A stretch of DNA of 34,545 nt from Williamsia sp. 1138. Lineage in GTDB: Bacteria; Actinomycetota; Actinomycetes; Mycobacteriales; Mycobacteriaceae. Position numbers and translations under genes: made by a program. This document shows, one piece after another, positions 18,485 to 27,584 of this stretch. The notes below the pieces were generated by a model. It was given only the letters and a program-made list of their open reading frames with translations, did no database searches and was not told the origin of the DNA. The stretch covers positions 1-34,545 of the forward strand of contig NZ_MJEJ02000013.1 of assembly GCF_002095435.2 (NCBI RefSeq). Direction: 5' to 3'. Each line of letters opens with the position of its first letter. Position 1 is the first letter of the stretch.

Positions 18485-18900
18485 TTCAGAGGAACACCAT
18501 TCGAGTCGGGGAGCTTGCGCATCGCAATCAACACGATATCGATCAGCGTCCAGATGCCCAGACCGCCGCAGGTCAGGAGCTTGGCAACTCCCAGGCCGGT
18601 GTAGCCGAGGTAGAAGCGGTCGATGCCGAAGCCGCCGACGAACACCGACAGCAGGAGCGCAGTGAGCCATTCCTTGTCGGAGAACAGGCCGGGGACCTGC
18701 GAGACCGGGAACCAGTTGCTCGCCTGCGTCCGCACCTGGGTCTCGGGCTTGACCTGACCGGACCGGACCAACCCGGCCAGGTCCTGGTAACCCATGGGCC
18801 CCTGTTCCTGGCCGAGCAATGAGACGAAGAAAGTGTCGTTGTGCGGGCCACCCTGCGGCTGGAGAGGCTGGGCCGGGTACCCGGGGGGAGGTGTTGTCAT
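18481..18900 (-). CDS. GYF-like plus TM2-domain membrane protein
   Basis: A 139-residue protein with three parts. A proline/glutamine-rich N-terminus ([19 protein letters not shown]) leads into a GYF_2-type domain ([20 protein letters not shown] ... [19 protein letters not shown]). A C-terminal TM2 domain of two helices follows, with the diagnostic [20 protein letters not shown] turn. GYF_2 domains bind proline-rich peptides and TM2 proteins are small membrane scaffolds; no target is known here. ATG 18900 is chosen because the proline-rich opening is typical; an upstream ATG at 18960 is possible but gives an unlikely leader. It is coupled to the DUF2752 gene and divergent from fadE24. Confidence 0.85.
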   Translation of the reverse strand: MTTPPPGYPAQPLQPQGGPHNDTFFVSLLGQEQGPMGYQDLAGLVRSGQVKPETQVRTQASNWFPVSQVPGLFSDKEWLTALLLSVFVGGFGIDRFYLGYTGLGVAKLLTCGGLGIWTLIDIVLIAMRKLPDSNGVPLK

Positions 18901-19067
18901 GCAGAGGACGATATGGCACAACCACGGTGATCGGCGGGTCCTGGAAGAAATACTGATCATTTGAATGACGTGTTCCGAATCGCCCGCCTGAACTGGGACG
19001 ACAGAAGATTTCTGCGGCTACCGAGTTGCAGTCTGCACCGATTGCCCGAGCGTTCGTACGGCGATGC

Positions 19068-19097
19068 GTGACAAAGGACCTTACTCGTGAGTAAGAT
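19068..19097 (+). promoter_or_regulatory. Putative promoter of fadE24-fadE23
   Basis: GTGACA (19068-19073) and TAAGAT (19092-19097) are spaced by 18 bases, close to the sigma-70-type consensus. Predicted start of transcription is near 19104, leaving a leader of about 80 bases before ATG 19185. Palindrome 1 covers the end of the spacer and the -10 region. Confidence 0.5.
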
Positions 19098-19117
19098 AGT
19101 TCTTACCGCCGAGTAAG
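19080..19117. promoter_or_regulatory. Two palindromic operators over the fadE24 promoter
   Basis: Site 1 is CTTACTCGTGAGTAAG (19080-19095), with 7-bp perfect arms. Site 2 is CTTACCGCCGAGTAAG (19102-19117), with 5-bp arms. Their centres are 22 bp apart, two helical turns. Site 1 overlaps the predicted -10, site 2 the predicted transcription start. This is a layout expected of a dimeric repressor such as a TetR-family fatty-acid regulator. The regulator is not identified. Confidence 0.6.
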
Positions 19118-19184
19118 ATCGGCATGCCCGGCCCAGCCGGGCACCTGGAACTGGCCGCATATCGCACGAGACAAGCTGGTGAGA

Positions 19185-20552
19185 ATGAGTACTCATACCG
19201 AACCCCGCGACACATCCGCAGTTGGCAAGAACCCGCACCGACGCAGCGCGATCGGTACCGCGATGCGGGTGTTGACCACGGTCACCGGTTCGGAGTTCGC
19301 CGACAAGTACAAGCTCCGCGAACCTCTGAACCGCATCGCCTACGAGGGCACCAAGACCGGCTTCAAGACGATCGGCGCCGCGAACCGCGCCTTCGCGTCG
19401 GCCCAGGGTGGCGGCAACGCCAAACGGCTCACCACCACCCCCAAGAACTACTTCAACCTGTTCCCGGACGACGAACAGAAGATGATCGCGGACACGGTTC
19501 GCGAGTTCGCAACCGAGATCCTGCGGCCCGCGGCCCACGACGCCGATGCGGCTGCAGCTGCACCTGCCGAAATCCTCACCCGCAGCGCGGAACTGGGGAT
19601 CACCATGATCAACGTCCCCGAGGAGTTCGACGGCGCCGCCACCGAGCGTGGCGTGGTCACCAACTCGTTGGTTGCCGAGGCCATGGCGTACGGCGACATG
19701 GGACTCGCCCTGCCCCTGCTCGCACCGAGCGGTGTGGCGACGACGCTGACCCAGTTCGGCAGCGATGCACAGCAGAAGACCTACCTGCCCGACTACGCGG
19801 GCGAGAACGTCCCGCAGTCGGCTGTCGTCATCGCCGAGCCGCGAGCACTGTTCGACGCGATGACGCTGCAGACCAAGGCAACTCGGGTGCCCAGCGGTTA
19901 CCGGCTCAACGGCGTCAAGTCGTTCGTGCCCGCCGCCGGATCGTCCGAGCTGTTCATCATCGGTGCCCAACTGGACGGGCGCCCCGCTCTCTTCATCGTG
20001 GAGTCGAGCACCAAGGGCCTGGTCGTCGAAGCCGATCCCGGTATGGGCGTGCGCGCCGCCGGCATGGGACGCCTCCTTCTCACCGACGTCACAGTGCCGT
20101 CGAATGCGCTGCTGGGCGAGCAAGAAGGCGACGCGGCTTTCTCCGCCTACCGTGACGTGGTGCGGCTCGCCCGCCTCGGCTGGTCATCGCTCGCTGTCGG
20201 CACCGCCCATGCAGTGCTCGACTACGTCATCCCCTATGTCAACGAGCGGGTGGCGTTCGGCGAACCCATCTCCAACCGCCAGGCCGTCGCTTTCATGGTG
20301 GCCAACATGGCCACCGAACTGGACTCGATCCGGTTGGTCACCTTGCGCGGTGCTGCCCGCGCAGAACAGGGACTGTCCTTCGCCCGCGAGGCGGCTCTGG
20401 CCCGCAAGCTCACAGCCGACAAGGGCATGCAGATCGGTTCTGACGGAGTGCAATTGCTCGGTGGACACGGTTTCACGAAAGAGCATCCCGTCGAGCGCTG
20501 GTTCCGCGATCTACGCGGCGCCGCGATCGGCGAGGGCATCGTCGTCCTCTAG
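19185..20552 (+). CDS. fadE24: Acyl-CoA dehydrogenase, FadE24-type
   Basis: A flavin-dependent acyl-CoA dehydrogenase-family protein of 455 residues. An N-terminal extension (about 85 residues, with VTGSEFADKYKLREPLNRIA) is characteristic of mycobacterial FadE24 (Rv3139). The ACAD alpha domain starts at FPDDEQKMIADTVREFA, the middle beta domain includes ESAVVIAEP-like sequence (seen as QSAVVIAEPRALFDAM), and the C-terminal helices contain ERVAFGEPISNRQAVAFM and LLGGHGFTKEHPVERWFRDL. The canonical EGT near the end is degenerate (IGEGIVVL). Thus this subunit may pair with the next gene product as a heteromer, as in other mycobacterial FadE pairs; that is inference. ATG 19185 is preferred to GTG 19179. 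Confidence 0.88.
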   Translation: MSTHTEPRDTSAVGKNPHRRSAIGTAMRVLTTVTGSEFADKYKLREPLNRIAYEGTKTGFKTIGAANRAFASAQGGGNAKRLTTTPKNYFNLFPDDEQKMIADTVREFATEILRPAAHDADAAAAAPAEILTRSAELGITMINVPEEFDGAATERGVVTNSLVAEAMAYGDMGLALPLLAPSGVATTLTQFGSDAQQKTYLPDYAGENVPQSAVVIAEPRALFDAMTLQTKATRVPSGYRLNGVKSFVPAAGSSELFIIGAQLDGRPALFIVESSTKGLVVEADPGMGVRAAGMGRLLLTDVTVPSNALLGEQEGDAAFSAYRDVVRLARLGWSSLAVGTAHAVLDYVIPYVNERVAFGEPISNRQAVAFMVANMATELDSIRLVTLRGAARAEQGLSFAREAALARKLTADKGMQIGSDGVQLLGGHGFTKEHPVERWFRDLRGAAIGEGIVVL

Positions 20553-20599
20553 TTGACCTGACCACTCCTGTCTCACAACACTTCACGAAAGACTCAGTC

Positions 20600-21823
20600 A
20601 TGGCAATCAATCTCGAGCTTCCCAAGAAGCTGAATGTGACGGTCGATCAGGCCCACCAGGCCGCGGCCCAGATCTTCCGCCCGATCTCGCGCAAATACGA
20701 TCTCGCGGAACACTCATACCCCGTCGAACTCGATACCCTCGCCAGCCTGTACGACGGCCTGAACGAAGCCGGCGCGGCCGGCGCGGGCGCCGATGGCGGC
20801 CGTGGGCAGAAGCAAGAGAAGAAGGACCTCCCTGCCGGAGCTGTCGTCAACGGCGGCAACATGCAGTCAGTTCTGAACACCATGGAGACCTCGTGGGGTG
20901 ACGTCGGCCTGATGCTGTCGATCCCCTACCAGGGTCTGGGTAACGCCGCCATCGCCGCAGTGGCCTCCGAGGAGCAACTCGAGAAGTTCGGCAAGGTGTG
21001 GGCCGCGATGGCCATCACCGAACCCTCCTTCGGATCCGACTCCGCCGCGGTCTCGACCACTGCGACGCGGGACGGCGACGACTACATCATCAACGGCGAG
21101 AAGATCTATGTGACCGCCGGTTCGCGCGCTGACCACATCGTGGTCTGGGCGTCGGTGGACAAGAGCGCCGGTCGCGCCGCGATCAAGAGTTTCGTGGTTC
21201 CTCGCGAGCACCCGGGCGTCACCATCGAACGCCTCGAACACAAACTCGGCATCAAGGCCTCGGACACGGCTGCGATCCGTTTCGAGAATTGCCGCGTTCC
21301 CGCGGAAAACCTCCTCGGCTCACCAGATGTCGACACCAAGAAGGGTTTCGGCGGGGTCATGCAGACCTTCGACAACACCCGCCCGATGGTGGCCGGCATG
21401 GCGGTGGGTGTCACGCGGGCAGCACTCGAGGAGTTGCGCCGACTGCTCGAAGAGGCAGGCGTCGAGATCGACTACGACAGGCCGGCGAACAACCAGCACG
21501 CCGCTGCCGCCGAGTTCATCCGGATGGAATCGGATTTCGAAGCCGCATACCTGCATTCTTTGAGGGCCGCGTGGATGGCCGACAACAAGGAGCCCAACTC
21601 CAAAGAGGCGTCGATGTCGAAGGCGAAGGCAGGCCGCACAGTCACCGACGTCACCACCAAGACGGTGGAACTCGCTGGCACTCTTGGGTATTCGGAGCAC
21701 CTGCTGCTCGAGAAGTGGGCCCGCGATTCGAAGATTCTCGACATCTTCGAGGGCACACAACAGATCCAGAATCTGATCATCGCTCGTCGCGTTCTCGGGA
21801 AGAGCAGCGCCGAACTGAAGTGA
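20600..21823 (+). CDS. fadE23: Acyl-CoA dehydrogenase, FadE23-type
   Basis: A 407-residue acyl-CoA dehydrogenase, second of the pair and 47 bp downstream of fadE24. It has the full catalytic layout: AMAITEPSFGSDSAAVSTTA (flavin and substrate binding), NGEKIYVTAGSRADHIVVWA, and the C-terminal catalytic-base motif LDIFEGTQQIQNLIIARRVLG. An insertion rich in Gly/Ala and Lys (GAGADGGRGQKQEKKD, near residue 65) lies in the alpha domain. The M. tuberculosis pair Rv3139/Rv3140 (fadE24-fadE23) has the same order; I recall it as responsive to cell-wall drugs. Substrate chain length is unknown. The operon ends at a strong terminator. Confidence 0.88.
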   Translation: MAINLELPKKLNVTVDQAHQAAAQIFRPISRKYDLAEHSYPVELDTLASLYDGLNEAGAAGAGADGGRGQKQEKKDLPAGAVVNGGNMQSVLNTMETSWGDVGLMLSIPYQGLGNAAIAAVASEEQLEKFGKVWAAMAITEPSFGSDSAAVSTTATRDGDDYIINGEKIYVTAGSRADHIVVWASVDKSAGRAAIKSFVVPREHPGVTIERLEHKLGIKASDTAAIRFENCRVPAENLLGSPDVDTKKGFGGVMQTFDNTRPMVAGMAVGVTRAALEELRRLLEEAGVEIDYDRPANNQHAAAAEFIRMESDFEAAYLHSLRAAWMADNKEPNSKEASMSKAKAGRTVTDVTTKTVELAGTLGYSEHLLLEKWARDSKILDIFEGTQQIQNLIIARRVLGKSSAELK

Positions 21824-21850
21824 TCTGAGCACTTTTCGTCTCTCACAGCG

Positions 21851-21890
21851 AAGAGCCCCGCCGTATCGAGGGGTACGGGCGGGGCTCTTT
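21851..21890 (+). terminator. Terminator of the fadE24-fadE23 operon
   Basis: AAGAGCCCCGCC and GGCGGGGCTCTT form a 12-bp perfect stem, with a GTA/TAC extension inside, and end in TTT. It lies 28 bases past the fadE23 stop. Confidence 0.9.
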
Positions 21891-22563
<673 letters not shown>

Positions 22564-22576
22564 CACCAGCACTATG

Positions 22577-22617
22577 CATCGCCCGGGCCCCGCACTGCGG
22601 CCCGGGCGATGTTGTGT
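22577..22617 (+). terminator. Terminator of rpf
   Basis: CATCGCCCGGGCC (22577-22589) and GGCCCGGGCGATG (22599-22611) form a 13-bp perfect stem with a 9-nt loop, followed by TTGTGT. Confidence 0.85.
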
Positions 22618-22644
22618 CTCGAGTGCATTTCACGGTAGTACTCG

Positions 22645-22673
22645 TTGACACGAAATTGTGGGGCCGCTAGCGT
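22645..22673 (+). promoter_or_regulatory. Promoter of the TetR gene, probably giving a leaderless mRNA
   Basis: TTGACA (22645-22650) and TAGCGT (22668-22673) are separated by 17 bases. The expected transcription start is 22680-22682, at or one base before ATG 22682. No Shine-Dalgarno is present. Confidence 0.6.
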
Positions 22674-22681
22674 GTGCAGAC

Positions 22682-23272
22682 ATGAAGACGACGCGCAATT
22701 ACGTCATGCGCTCGCGTGCCGAGTCCGCCGAACTGACCCGGCAGCGCGCGCTTCACGCCACCGTCGCGCTGGCTGGTGAGAAACCGTTTTCGACGATAGT
22801 GCTCCCCGAAGTCGCCGCCCGTGCCGGCGTCAGCGTACAAACCGTCCTACGCCAGTTCGGTAACCGTGACGGACTGCTCGACGCAGCAACCGCGTTCGTG
22901 GGCGACCAGCTGAACTCTCAGGCGGTCACCACCCCCGGAAATGTACGCGCCGCCCTGGACGCCCTATTCGACCACTTCGAGGCCCGCGGCGACGTCATCA
23001 TCATGTTGCTCGGCCAAGAGGGCTGGGATCGGCGGGCGCAGTCACTCACCAGCGGTGAGCGCGAGGCGCATCGTGAGTGGGTCACCTCGGTCTTCGCGCC
23101 GCAACTGGCCGGCATCGCGACACGAACCCGAAACGAGCTCATCGACATGCTGCTGGTCGCGACCGACGTCTACACCTGGAAGGTGCTCTGCCGCGATCGC
23201 GGCCTGACGCGGGCGCAGGCGCAAAAGCGCGTCGACCGGATGATCACCGCGCTCCTGACGACGGCCACGTAG
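22682..23272 (+). CDS. TetR-family transcriptional regulator
   Basis: A 196-residue TetR-family repressor. The N-terminal DNA-binding domain has the usual layout: RQRALHATVALAGEKPFSTI, then VLPEVAARAGVSVQTVLRQF with the recognition helix near residues 50-60, then GNRDGLLDAATAF. The C-terminal ligand domain (about residues 75-190) is not diagnostic. ATG 22682 is chosen because it coincides with the predicted transcription start. The glycosyltransferase start is only 7 bp past the stop, so the regulator probably controls its own operon, responding to a compound that the glycosyltransferase modifies. Confidence 0.88.
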   Translation: MKTTRNYVMRSRAESAELTRQRALHATVALAGEKPFSTIVLPEVAARAGVSVQTVLRQFGNRDGLLDAATAFVGDQLNSQAVTTPGNVRAALDALFDHFEARGDVIIMLLGQEGWDRRAQSLTSGEREAHREWVTSVFAPQLAGIATRTRNELIDMLLVATDVYTWKVLCRDRGLTRAQAQKRVDRMITALLTTAT

Positions 23273-23279
23273 GCGCCAG

Positions 23280-24389
23280 GTGCCCACCGGATCGCAGCGC
23301 GCAAGCGTGTTGTTCGTGACTTTCGACGCCGGAGGCAATTTCCCTCCCGTGATCACCCTGGGGCGGGAGATCGCGGCGCGCGGTCACGAGGTGACCGTGC
23401 TGGGTCACGCACAACAGCGCGGGAAGGTCGAAGCAGCCGGGTTGTCGTTCATCGCCTACACGGACCCGCCGCCCTGGTCCTCCGCGCAGCATCACGGGAT
23501 GCTGTCCGCCGTTCTCGGTTACCTGAAGATGTTCACCACCGATGCACTGGTCGAGGATGCGGTATCGGCGGCCGCCGGCCACGACGTCGTCGTCGTGGAC
23601 TGCATGTTGTTGCCGGTCATGTCGGCGCTGGCTGGGCGGGACGTGCCTGTTGTCTCGCTCTTCCACACCTTCTACGCCTACCTCGACGGATCGTTCCGAC
23701 GGGCCGTCGGGACGGTATCGCGCGCCCGAGGACTCAGCGTCCGTAAAACGTGGCACGCAACCGATCTCCGCTTGGTGGTCTCCGACCGGTCACTCGATCC
23801 CTCCGGACGAGGACCCGCTGATCCGCGACTCGTGTGGTCGGGCCCCGCCGAGCCGGCGGCGCGTCCTCATGAGAGACAAGGACTTCCGCTGGTCCTGGCC
23901 AGTCTGAGCACCACCGACTTCCCCGGCCAGCAACAGACGTTGCAGAATATTCTGGACGCCGTCGCCGAGATGCCGATCCGCCTCGTGGTGACGACCGGTC
24001 CGGCAGTGGACCCCACGTCACTGAACCCGCCGCCGAATGCCGATGTGCATCAGTTCATCCCACACCGCGAGGTACTGCCCAAGTGCTCGGCGGTCGTGGG
24101 CCACGGCGGCCACTCCACCACGGTTCAGGCCTTGGCGCACGGACTACCGATGGTCATCATCCCGATGCATCCACTCCTCGATCAACCGATGGTCGGCAAG
24201 GCCGTGGCCACATCCGGTGCCGGTGAGGTGTTACCCAAGAAGGCGTCGCCGGCGAGAATCTCGACGGCATTGACCCGGGTACTCGAGGACAAGACGTACG
24301 CCGCGGCCGCCGCGGTGATCGCAGAACGACTTGCCGACGGCCAGGGCACGGCCCGTGCGGCGGACGCGATCCTGAACCAGACCAGGTGA
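23280..24389 (+). CDS. UGT/MGT-type glycosyltransferase (GT1-like)
   Basis: A 369-residue GT-B glycosyltransferase of the macrolide/antibiotic-glycosylating type. The N-terminal acceptor domain begins VLFVTFDAGGNFPPVITLGR, the loop typical of these enzymes. The C-terminal donor domain contains LPLVLASLSTTDFPGQQQTL, then FIPHREVLPKCSAVVGHGGHSTTVQALAHGLPMVIIP (residues about 250-290) with the His-Gly-Gly nucleotide-sugar motif, and HPLLDQPMVG. It likely attaches a sugar to a small hydrophobic molecule or xenobiotic; acceptor and donor are unknown. Start GTG 23280 follows the TetR stop by 7 bp; no clear Shine-Dalgarno. Confidence 0.87.
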   Translation: MPTGSQRASVLFVTFDAGGNFPPVITLGREIAARGHEVTVLGHAQQRGKVEAAGLSFIAYTDPPPWSSAQHHGMLSAVLGYLKMFTTDALVEDAVSAAAGHDVVVVDCMLLPVMSALAGRDVPVVSLFHTFYAYLDGSFRRAVGTVSRARGLSVRKTWHATDLRLVVSDRSLDPSGRGPADPRLVWSGPAEPAARPHERQGLPLVLASLSTTDFPGQQQTLQNILDAVAEMPIRLVVTTGPAVDPTSLNPPPNADVHQFIPHREVLPKCSAVVGHGGHSTTVQALAHGLPMVIIPMHPLLDQPMVGKAVATSGAGEVLPKKASPARISTALTRVLEDKTYAAAAAVIAERLADGQGTARAADAILNQTR

Positions 24390-24419
24390 GGTGGAACTTT
24401 ACCCCGTGACCGGGCCTGG

Positions 24420-25598
24420 TCAGGGCGGCGGTGCGGCAGCGTCGCCGGAGAGCCAATGCCGTACGGAGTCGGTGTGCTCGCCCAATCCCGGAGGCGGCTC
24501 GAAGGCGCGCAGTGGACTGCGCGAGTACCGGACCGGATGTGCCACCTGATCGGTGTACCCATCGGGCATCTCGACCACCGGCGCCAGCCCGAGATCGCTC
24601 GCGGTCTCGAAGGCCTCACCGATGTCGGCGACCCGGCCGGCAGGAACGCCGGCGTCCCGCATCCGCGATTCCCACGCCACCGCGGTGTCGCGGCTCAGAT
24701 GCCCTTCCAGGACCTTGGTCAATGCGAGGCGATTCTCCACGCGTGCCCGGTTGGTCGCGAACCGCTCATCGGAAGCCAGCTCAGGCTCACCGACAACTTC
24801 TGCAAGAGCGGCGAACTGACGATCGTTGCCGCAGGCGACGACGAGTAGGGCATCGCGGCACTGGACGGGCTCGTAGGGCGCGACCGACGGATGATGATTA
24901 CCCATTCGGCCCGGCGCCTGCCCCGTCGCCAGATATGAGGACGACTGATTTGCCAAGGCTCCCAACAAAGACGACATCAGGCTCACGTCGAGTTGCTGCC
25001 CGACACCGTCGCGTTGCCGGGCGGCGAGCGCGGCCAGAACAGCCACCGTCGCATCCTTACCGGTCAAGATGTCGACCAGCGCGACACCTACTTTCATCGG
25101 ATCACCGTCGGCCTCACCCGTGATGCTCATGAGGCCACCCATCGCCTGTACGACGAAGTCGTACCCCGGCAGTGCCGCGCCGGCGGCAGACCCGAAGCCG
25201 CTGATCCCGCAATAGATTATTCCGGGATTGGCGTTGCTGACCGTCTCGTAGTCGAGTCCGGATCTCTTGAGGAGCCCGGGCAGGAAATTATGGATCAGGA
25301 CATCCGCGCGGCGAGCCAACTCCCGTGCTGCCACGAGGTCGTCGTGATTCGAAAGGTCGAGGCAGATACTGCGTTTGGACCGGTTGACACTCTCGAAGTA
25401 CGACGATCCCGCGGGCGTCCACGGTGGACCCCACGACCGGCTGTCGTCCCCGCTCCCCGGCCGTTCCACCTTGATGACCGTGGCACCGAGATCGGCCAGG
25501 GTCATCGTCGCCAGCGGCCCTGCCAGCACCCGACTGAAGTCGGCGACGATCACCCCGTCGAGCGGTGGGCGCGGCTCAGAACTCGTCGTCGTCATCAT
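24420..25598 (-). CDS. CaiB/BaiF-family CoA-transferase
   Basis: A 392-residue class III CoA-transferase, which moves CoA between carboxylic acids through an aspartyl-CoA intermediate. Family landmarks: LDGVIVADFSRVLAGPLATM at the N-terminus, DLGATVIKVERPGSGDDSRSWGP, and RSICLDLSNHDD. The Gly-rich segment GYDFVVQAMGGLMSITGE is followed by KVGVALVDILTGKDATVAVLAAL, in which the Asp is the expected catalytic residue. The C-terminal part (MRDAGVPAGRVADIGEAFE) is complete. The substrate is unknown. ATG 25598 is chosen (ATG 25595 is equivalent); the start overlaps the acidic upstream gene by 23 bases. Confidence 0.9.
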   Translation of the reverse strand: MMTTTSSEPRPPLDGVIVADFSRVLAGPLATMTLADLGATVIKVERPGSGDDSRSWGPPWTPAGSSYFESVNRSKRSICLDLSNHDDLVAARELARRADVLIHNFLPGLLKRSGLDYETVSNANPGIIYCGISGFGSAAGAALPGYDFVVQAMGGLMSITGEADGDPMKVGVALVDILTGKDATVAVLAALAARQRDGVGQQLDVSLMSSLLGALANQSSSYLATGQAPGRMGNHHPSVAPYEPVQCRDALLVVACGNDRQFAALAEVVGEPELASDERFATNRARVENRLALTKVLEGHLSRDTAVAWESRMRDAGVPAGRVADIGEAFETASDLGLAPVVEMPDGYTDQVAHPVRYSRSPLRAFEPPPGLGEHTDSVRHWLSGDAAAPPP

Positions 25599-26064
25599 CG
25601 ATGACGTGCACCGCGGCTTCCTCCGCCGAGGCACCGCCGCCGTCGATCCCCGCATCGGTCGCGAGCCGCTGCTGGATGTCATGCACGGACACCCCTTCGT
25701 CCGGCGCGATCAGACGACCCGATCGGCGATCACCCACCTGCTCGTCCTCCGGGAACTCGGGATCGCTGTCGGCCTCGTCGGAGCGCCATTCCGGATCCGG
25801 GGCGTCGGGCTGATACGCCAGCGCCGTCGGATCTGGTTCTTCCTCCGCGAGATGCTGGGCCAGGTTCTCGCCTTGGCTCTGCTCGTCGGCTGTCGTGCCG
25901 TAACGGTTGATCCCTTCAGGCTGCTCGGGCGGCGAATAGCCCTCGTCCAGAACGTCGTCGACACCACGGTCGTCGAGCGTGTCCTCCGGCTGCAACTGGT
26001 CGTCCTCATCGAGGCTATATTCCCCGGTCGAACCTTCCGGCGTGCTCTCTGGGTTCATCGTCAT
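25576..26064 (-). CDS. Acidic DUF5709-type protein
   Basis: A 162-residue very acidic, probably largely disordered protein. The N-terminal half carries the pattern LDEDDQLQPEDTLDDRGVDD and VLDEGYSPPEQPEGINRYGT. The C-terminal part, AGRLIAPDEG-like (seen as SGRLIAPDEGVSVHD) and GIDGGGASAEEAAVHVID, is the conserved end of actinobacterial DUF5709 proteins. It ends in a run of five Asp plus Glu-Phe. No function is known. The start could be ATG 26064 or 26058; no strong ribosome site. It overlaps the CoA-transferase gene. Confidence 0.82.
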   Translation of the reverse strand: MTMNPESTPEGSTGEYSLDEDDQLQPEDTLDDRGVDDVLDEGYSPPEQPEGINRYGTTADEQSQGENLAQHLAEEEPDPTALAYQPDAPDPEWRSDEADSDPEFPEDEQVGDRRSGRLIAPDEGVSVHDIQQRLATDAGIDGGGASAEEAAVHVIDDDDDEF

Positions 26065-26128
26065 CACTTCACGATGCCATCGCAGGGGTGCAGCCACCAC
26101 CCTGCCACCACCAATAGCCTGCGGACGT

Positions 26129-27361
26129 TTACCGTTCCAGCTCGGCGTAAGCGGTCTCGGCGTGCTCAGAGAAGTCGACGCCCTCGCGTTCGTCCTTCGC
26201 GGACACCCGGAAGCCGATGGTCCAATCGATGACCTTGCCGATGCCGTACGACATCGCGAAGGTGTATGCCGCAACTGCGAGGATCGCCAGCAGTTGTTTG
26301 CCGAGCAGGAGCAACCCGCCGCCGTAGAACAGCCCCTCGGCGTCACCGGTCATCATCCCGGTGGCCAGAAGGCCGATCAGGGCGGTACCGACGACTCCGC
26401 CGGTGAAGTGCACGCCCACCACGTCGAGAGAGTCGTCGTAACCGAACTTGAACTTCCACAGCACGACGTAGGCGCAGACGACGCCTGCCGCCAGGCCGAC
26501 GGCCGCCGCACCCAACGGGCTGACAGAGCCGCACGAGGGCGTGATCGCCACCAGACCCGCGACGATGCCCGACGCCGCACCGAAACTCGTCGGATGGCCG
26601 TCTCGGCTGTTCTCGACGATCAACCACCCGACCATGCCCACGCTGCCCGCGATCAGGGTGTTGAGCAGAACCGCAGCGGCCATCCCATCGGCGGCGAGGG
26701 CCGACCCCGCGTTGAACCCGAACCAGCCGAACCAGAGCAGACCCGCACCGAGCAACACGAACGGCAGGTTGTGCGGCCGCATCGGATCGTGTTTGAAACC
26801 GAGCCGGGGTCCGAGCACCAAGGCCAGGGCAAGGGCGGAAGCACCCGACGTCACCTCCACGACGAGGCCGCCCGCGTAGTCGAGTGCACCCAGTTCTGAG
26901 ATCCAGCCGCCGGGGCCCCACACCCAGTGCGCGACAGGCGCGTAGACAAGCAGGGTCCAGACCGGCACGAAGGCGATCCAGGCAACGAACTTCGCCCGGT
27001 CCGCAATGGCCCCGCTGATCAACGCCGCCGTGATGACCGCGAACGTCAACTGGAACGTCACGAACAACAGCGTCGGGATCGAACCGTGCACCGACTCCGG
27101 CCCGATACCTGCGAGCCCGAACGAGTGGACTCCCCCGATGAGACCGAACCCCGCATCGTCGGAGAAAGCGAGACTGTAACCGGCGAGCAGCCAGGCCAGT
27201 GCCACGAGTGGGATCGCGATGAAACTCATCATCATCATGTTCAGGACGCTGAAACTCCTGACCATGCCGCCGTAGAACAGCGCGAGCGCCGGAGTCATCA
27301 GCAGCACCATGGCGGTCGCTATCAGGACCAGCGCGGTCGCGGCACCATCGATTTCGGGCAC
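26129..27361 (-). CDS. amt: Ammonium transporter (Amt family) with Glu in the first pore position
   Basis: A 410-residue Amt/Mep/Rh-family ammonium channel with about 11 membrane helices. Opening helix VLIATAMVLLMTPALALFYG is typical, as are FQLTFAVITAALISGAIADR and the conserved Asp161 in GALDYAGG. Where E. coli AmtB has the first twin histidine (GGTVVH...), this protein reads GGLVVEVTSGAS, so Glu169 replaces it; the second His is kept in DVVGVHFTGGVVG. Glu at this site is known from fungal Mep1/Mep3 proteins. The C-terminal tail (AKDEREGVDFSEHAETAY) keeps the GxD-type signature. GTG 27361 has GGGAGGG upstream. No glnK or glnD follows in this window. Confidence 0.92.
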   Translation of the reverse strand: MPEIDGAATALVLIATAMVLLMTPALALFYGGMVRSFSVLNMMMMSFIAIPLVALAWLLAGYSLAFSDDAGFGLIGGVHSFGLAGIGPESVHGSIPTLLFVTFQLTFAVITAALISGAIADRAKFVAWIAFVPVWTLLVYAPVAHWVWGPGGWISELGALDYAGGLVVEVTSGASALALALVLGPRLGFKHDPMRPHNLPFVLLGAGLLWFGWFGFNAGSALAADGMAAAVLLNTLIAGSVGMVGWLIVENSRDGHPTSFGAASGIVAGLVAITPSCGSVSPLGAAAVGLAAGVVCAYVVLWKFKFGYDDSLDVVGVHFTGGVVGTALIGLLATGMMTGDAEGLFYGGGLLLLGKQLLAILAVAAYTFAMSYGIGKVIDWTIGFRVSAKDEREGVDFSEHAETAYAELER

Positions 27362-27584
27362 AGCAGCCCTCCCATGTCTTGGCAGGTGGAGTTACGAGAT
27401 GAATCAGGACAGTAGCGGTAGTCGAGCACAACGGCGATCGCGGAGTACTCCGATGTCCGACTCGTCCGATTTCGGTTGCACACCGAATTGCGCGAGCGTC
27501 CCCGGCGTTTCGGTCAGGTCGGTACCTTCGACACCGACGTCACCGGATAACCGGTGGACACCACACCACTCGGAGTGAGCCCAG

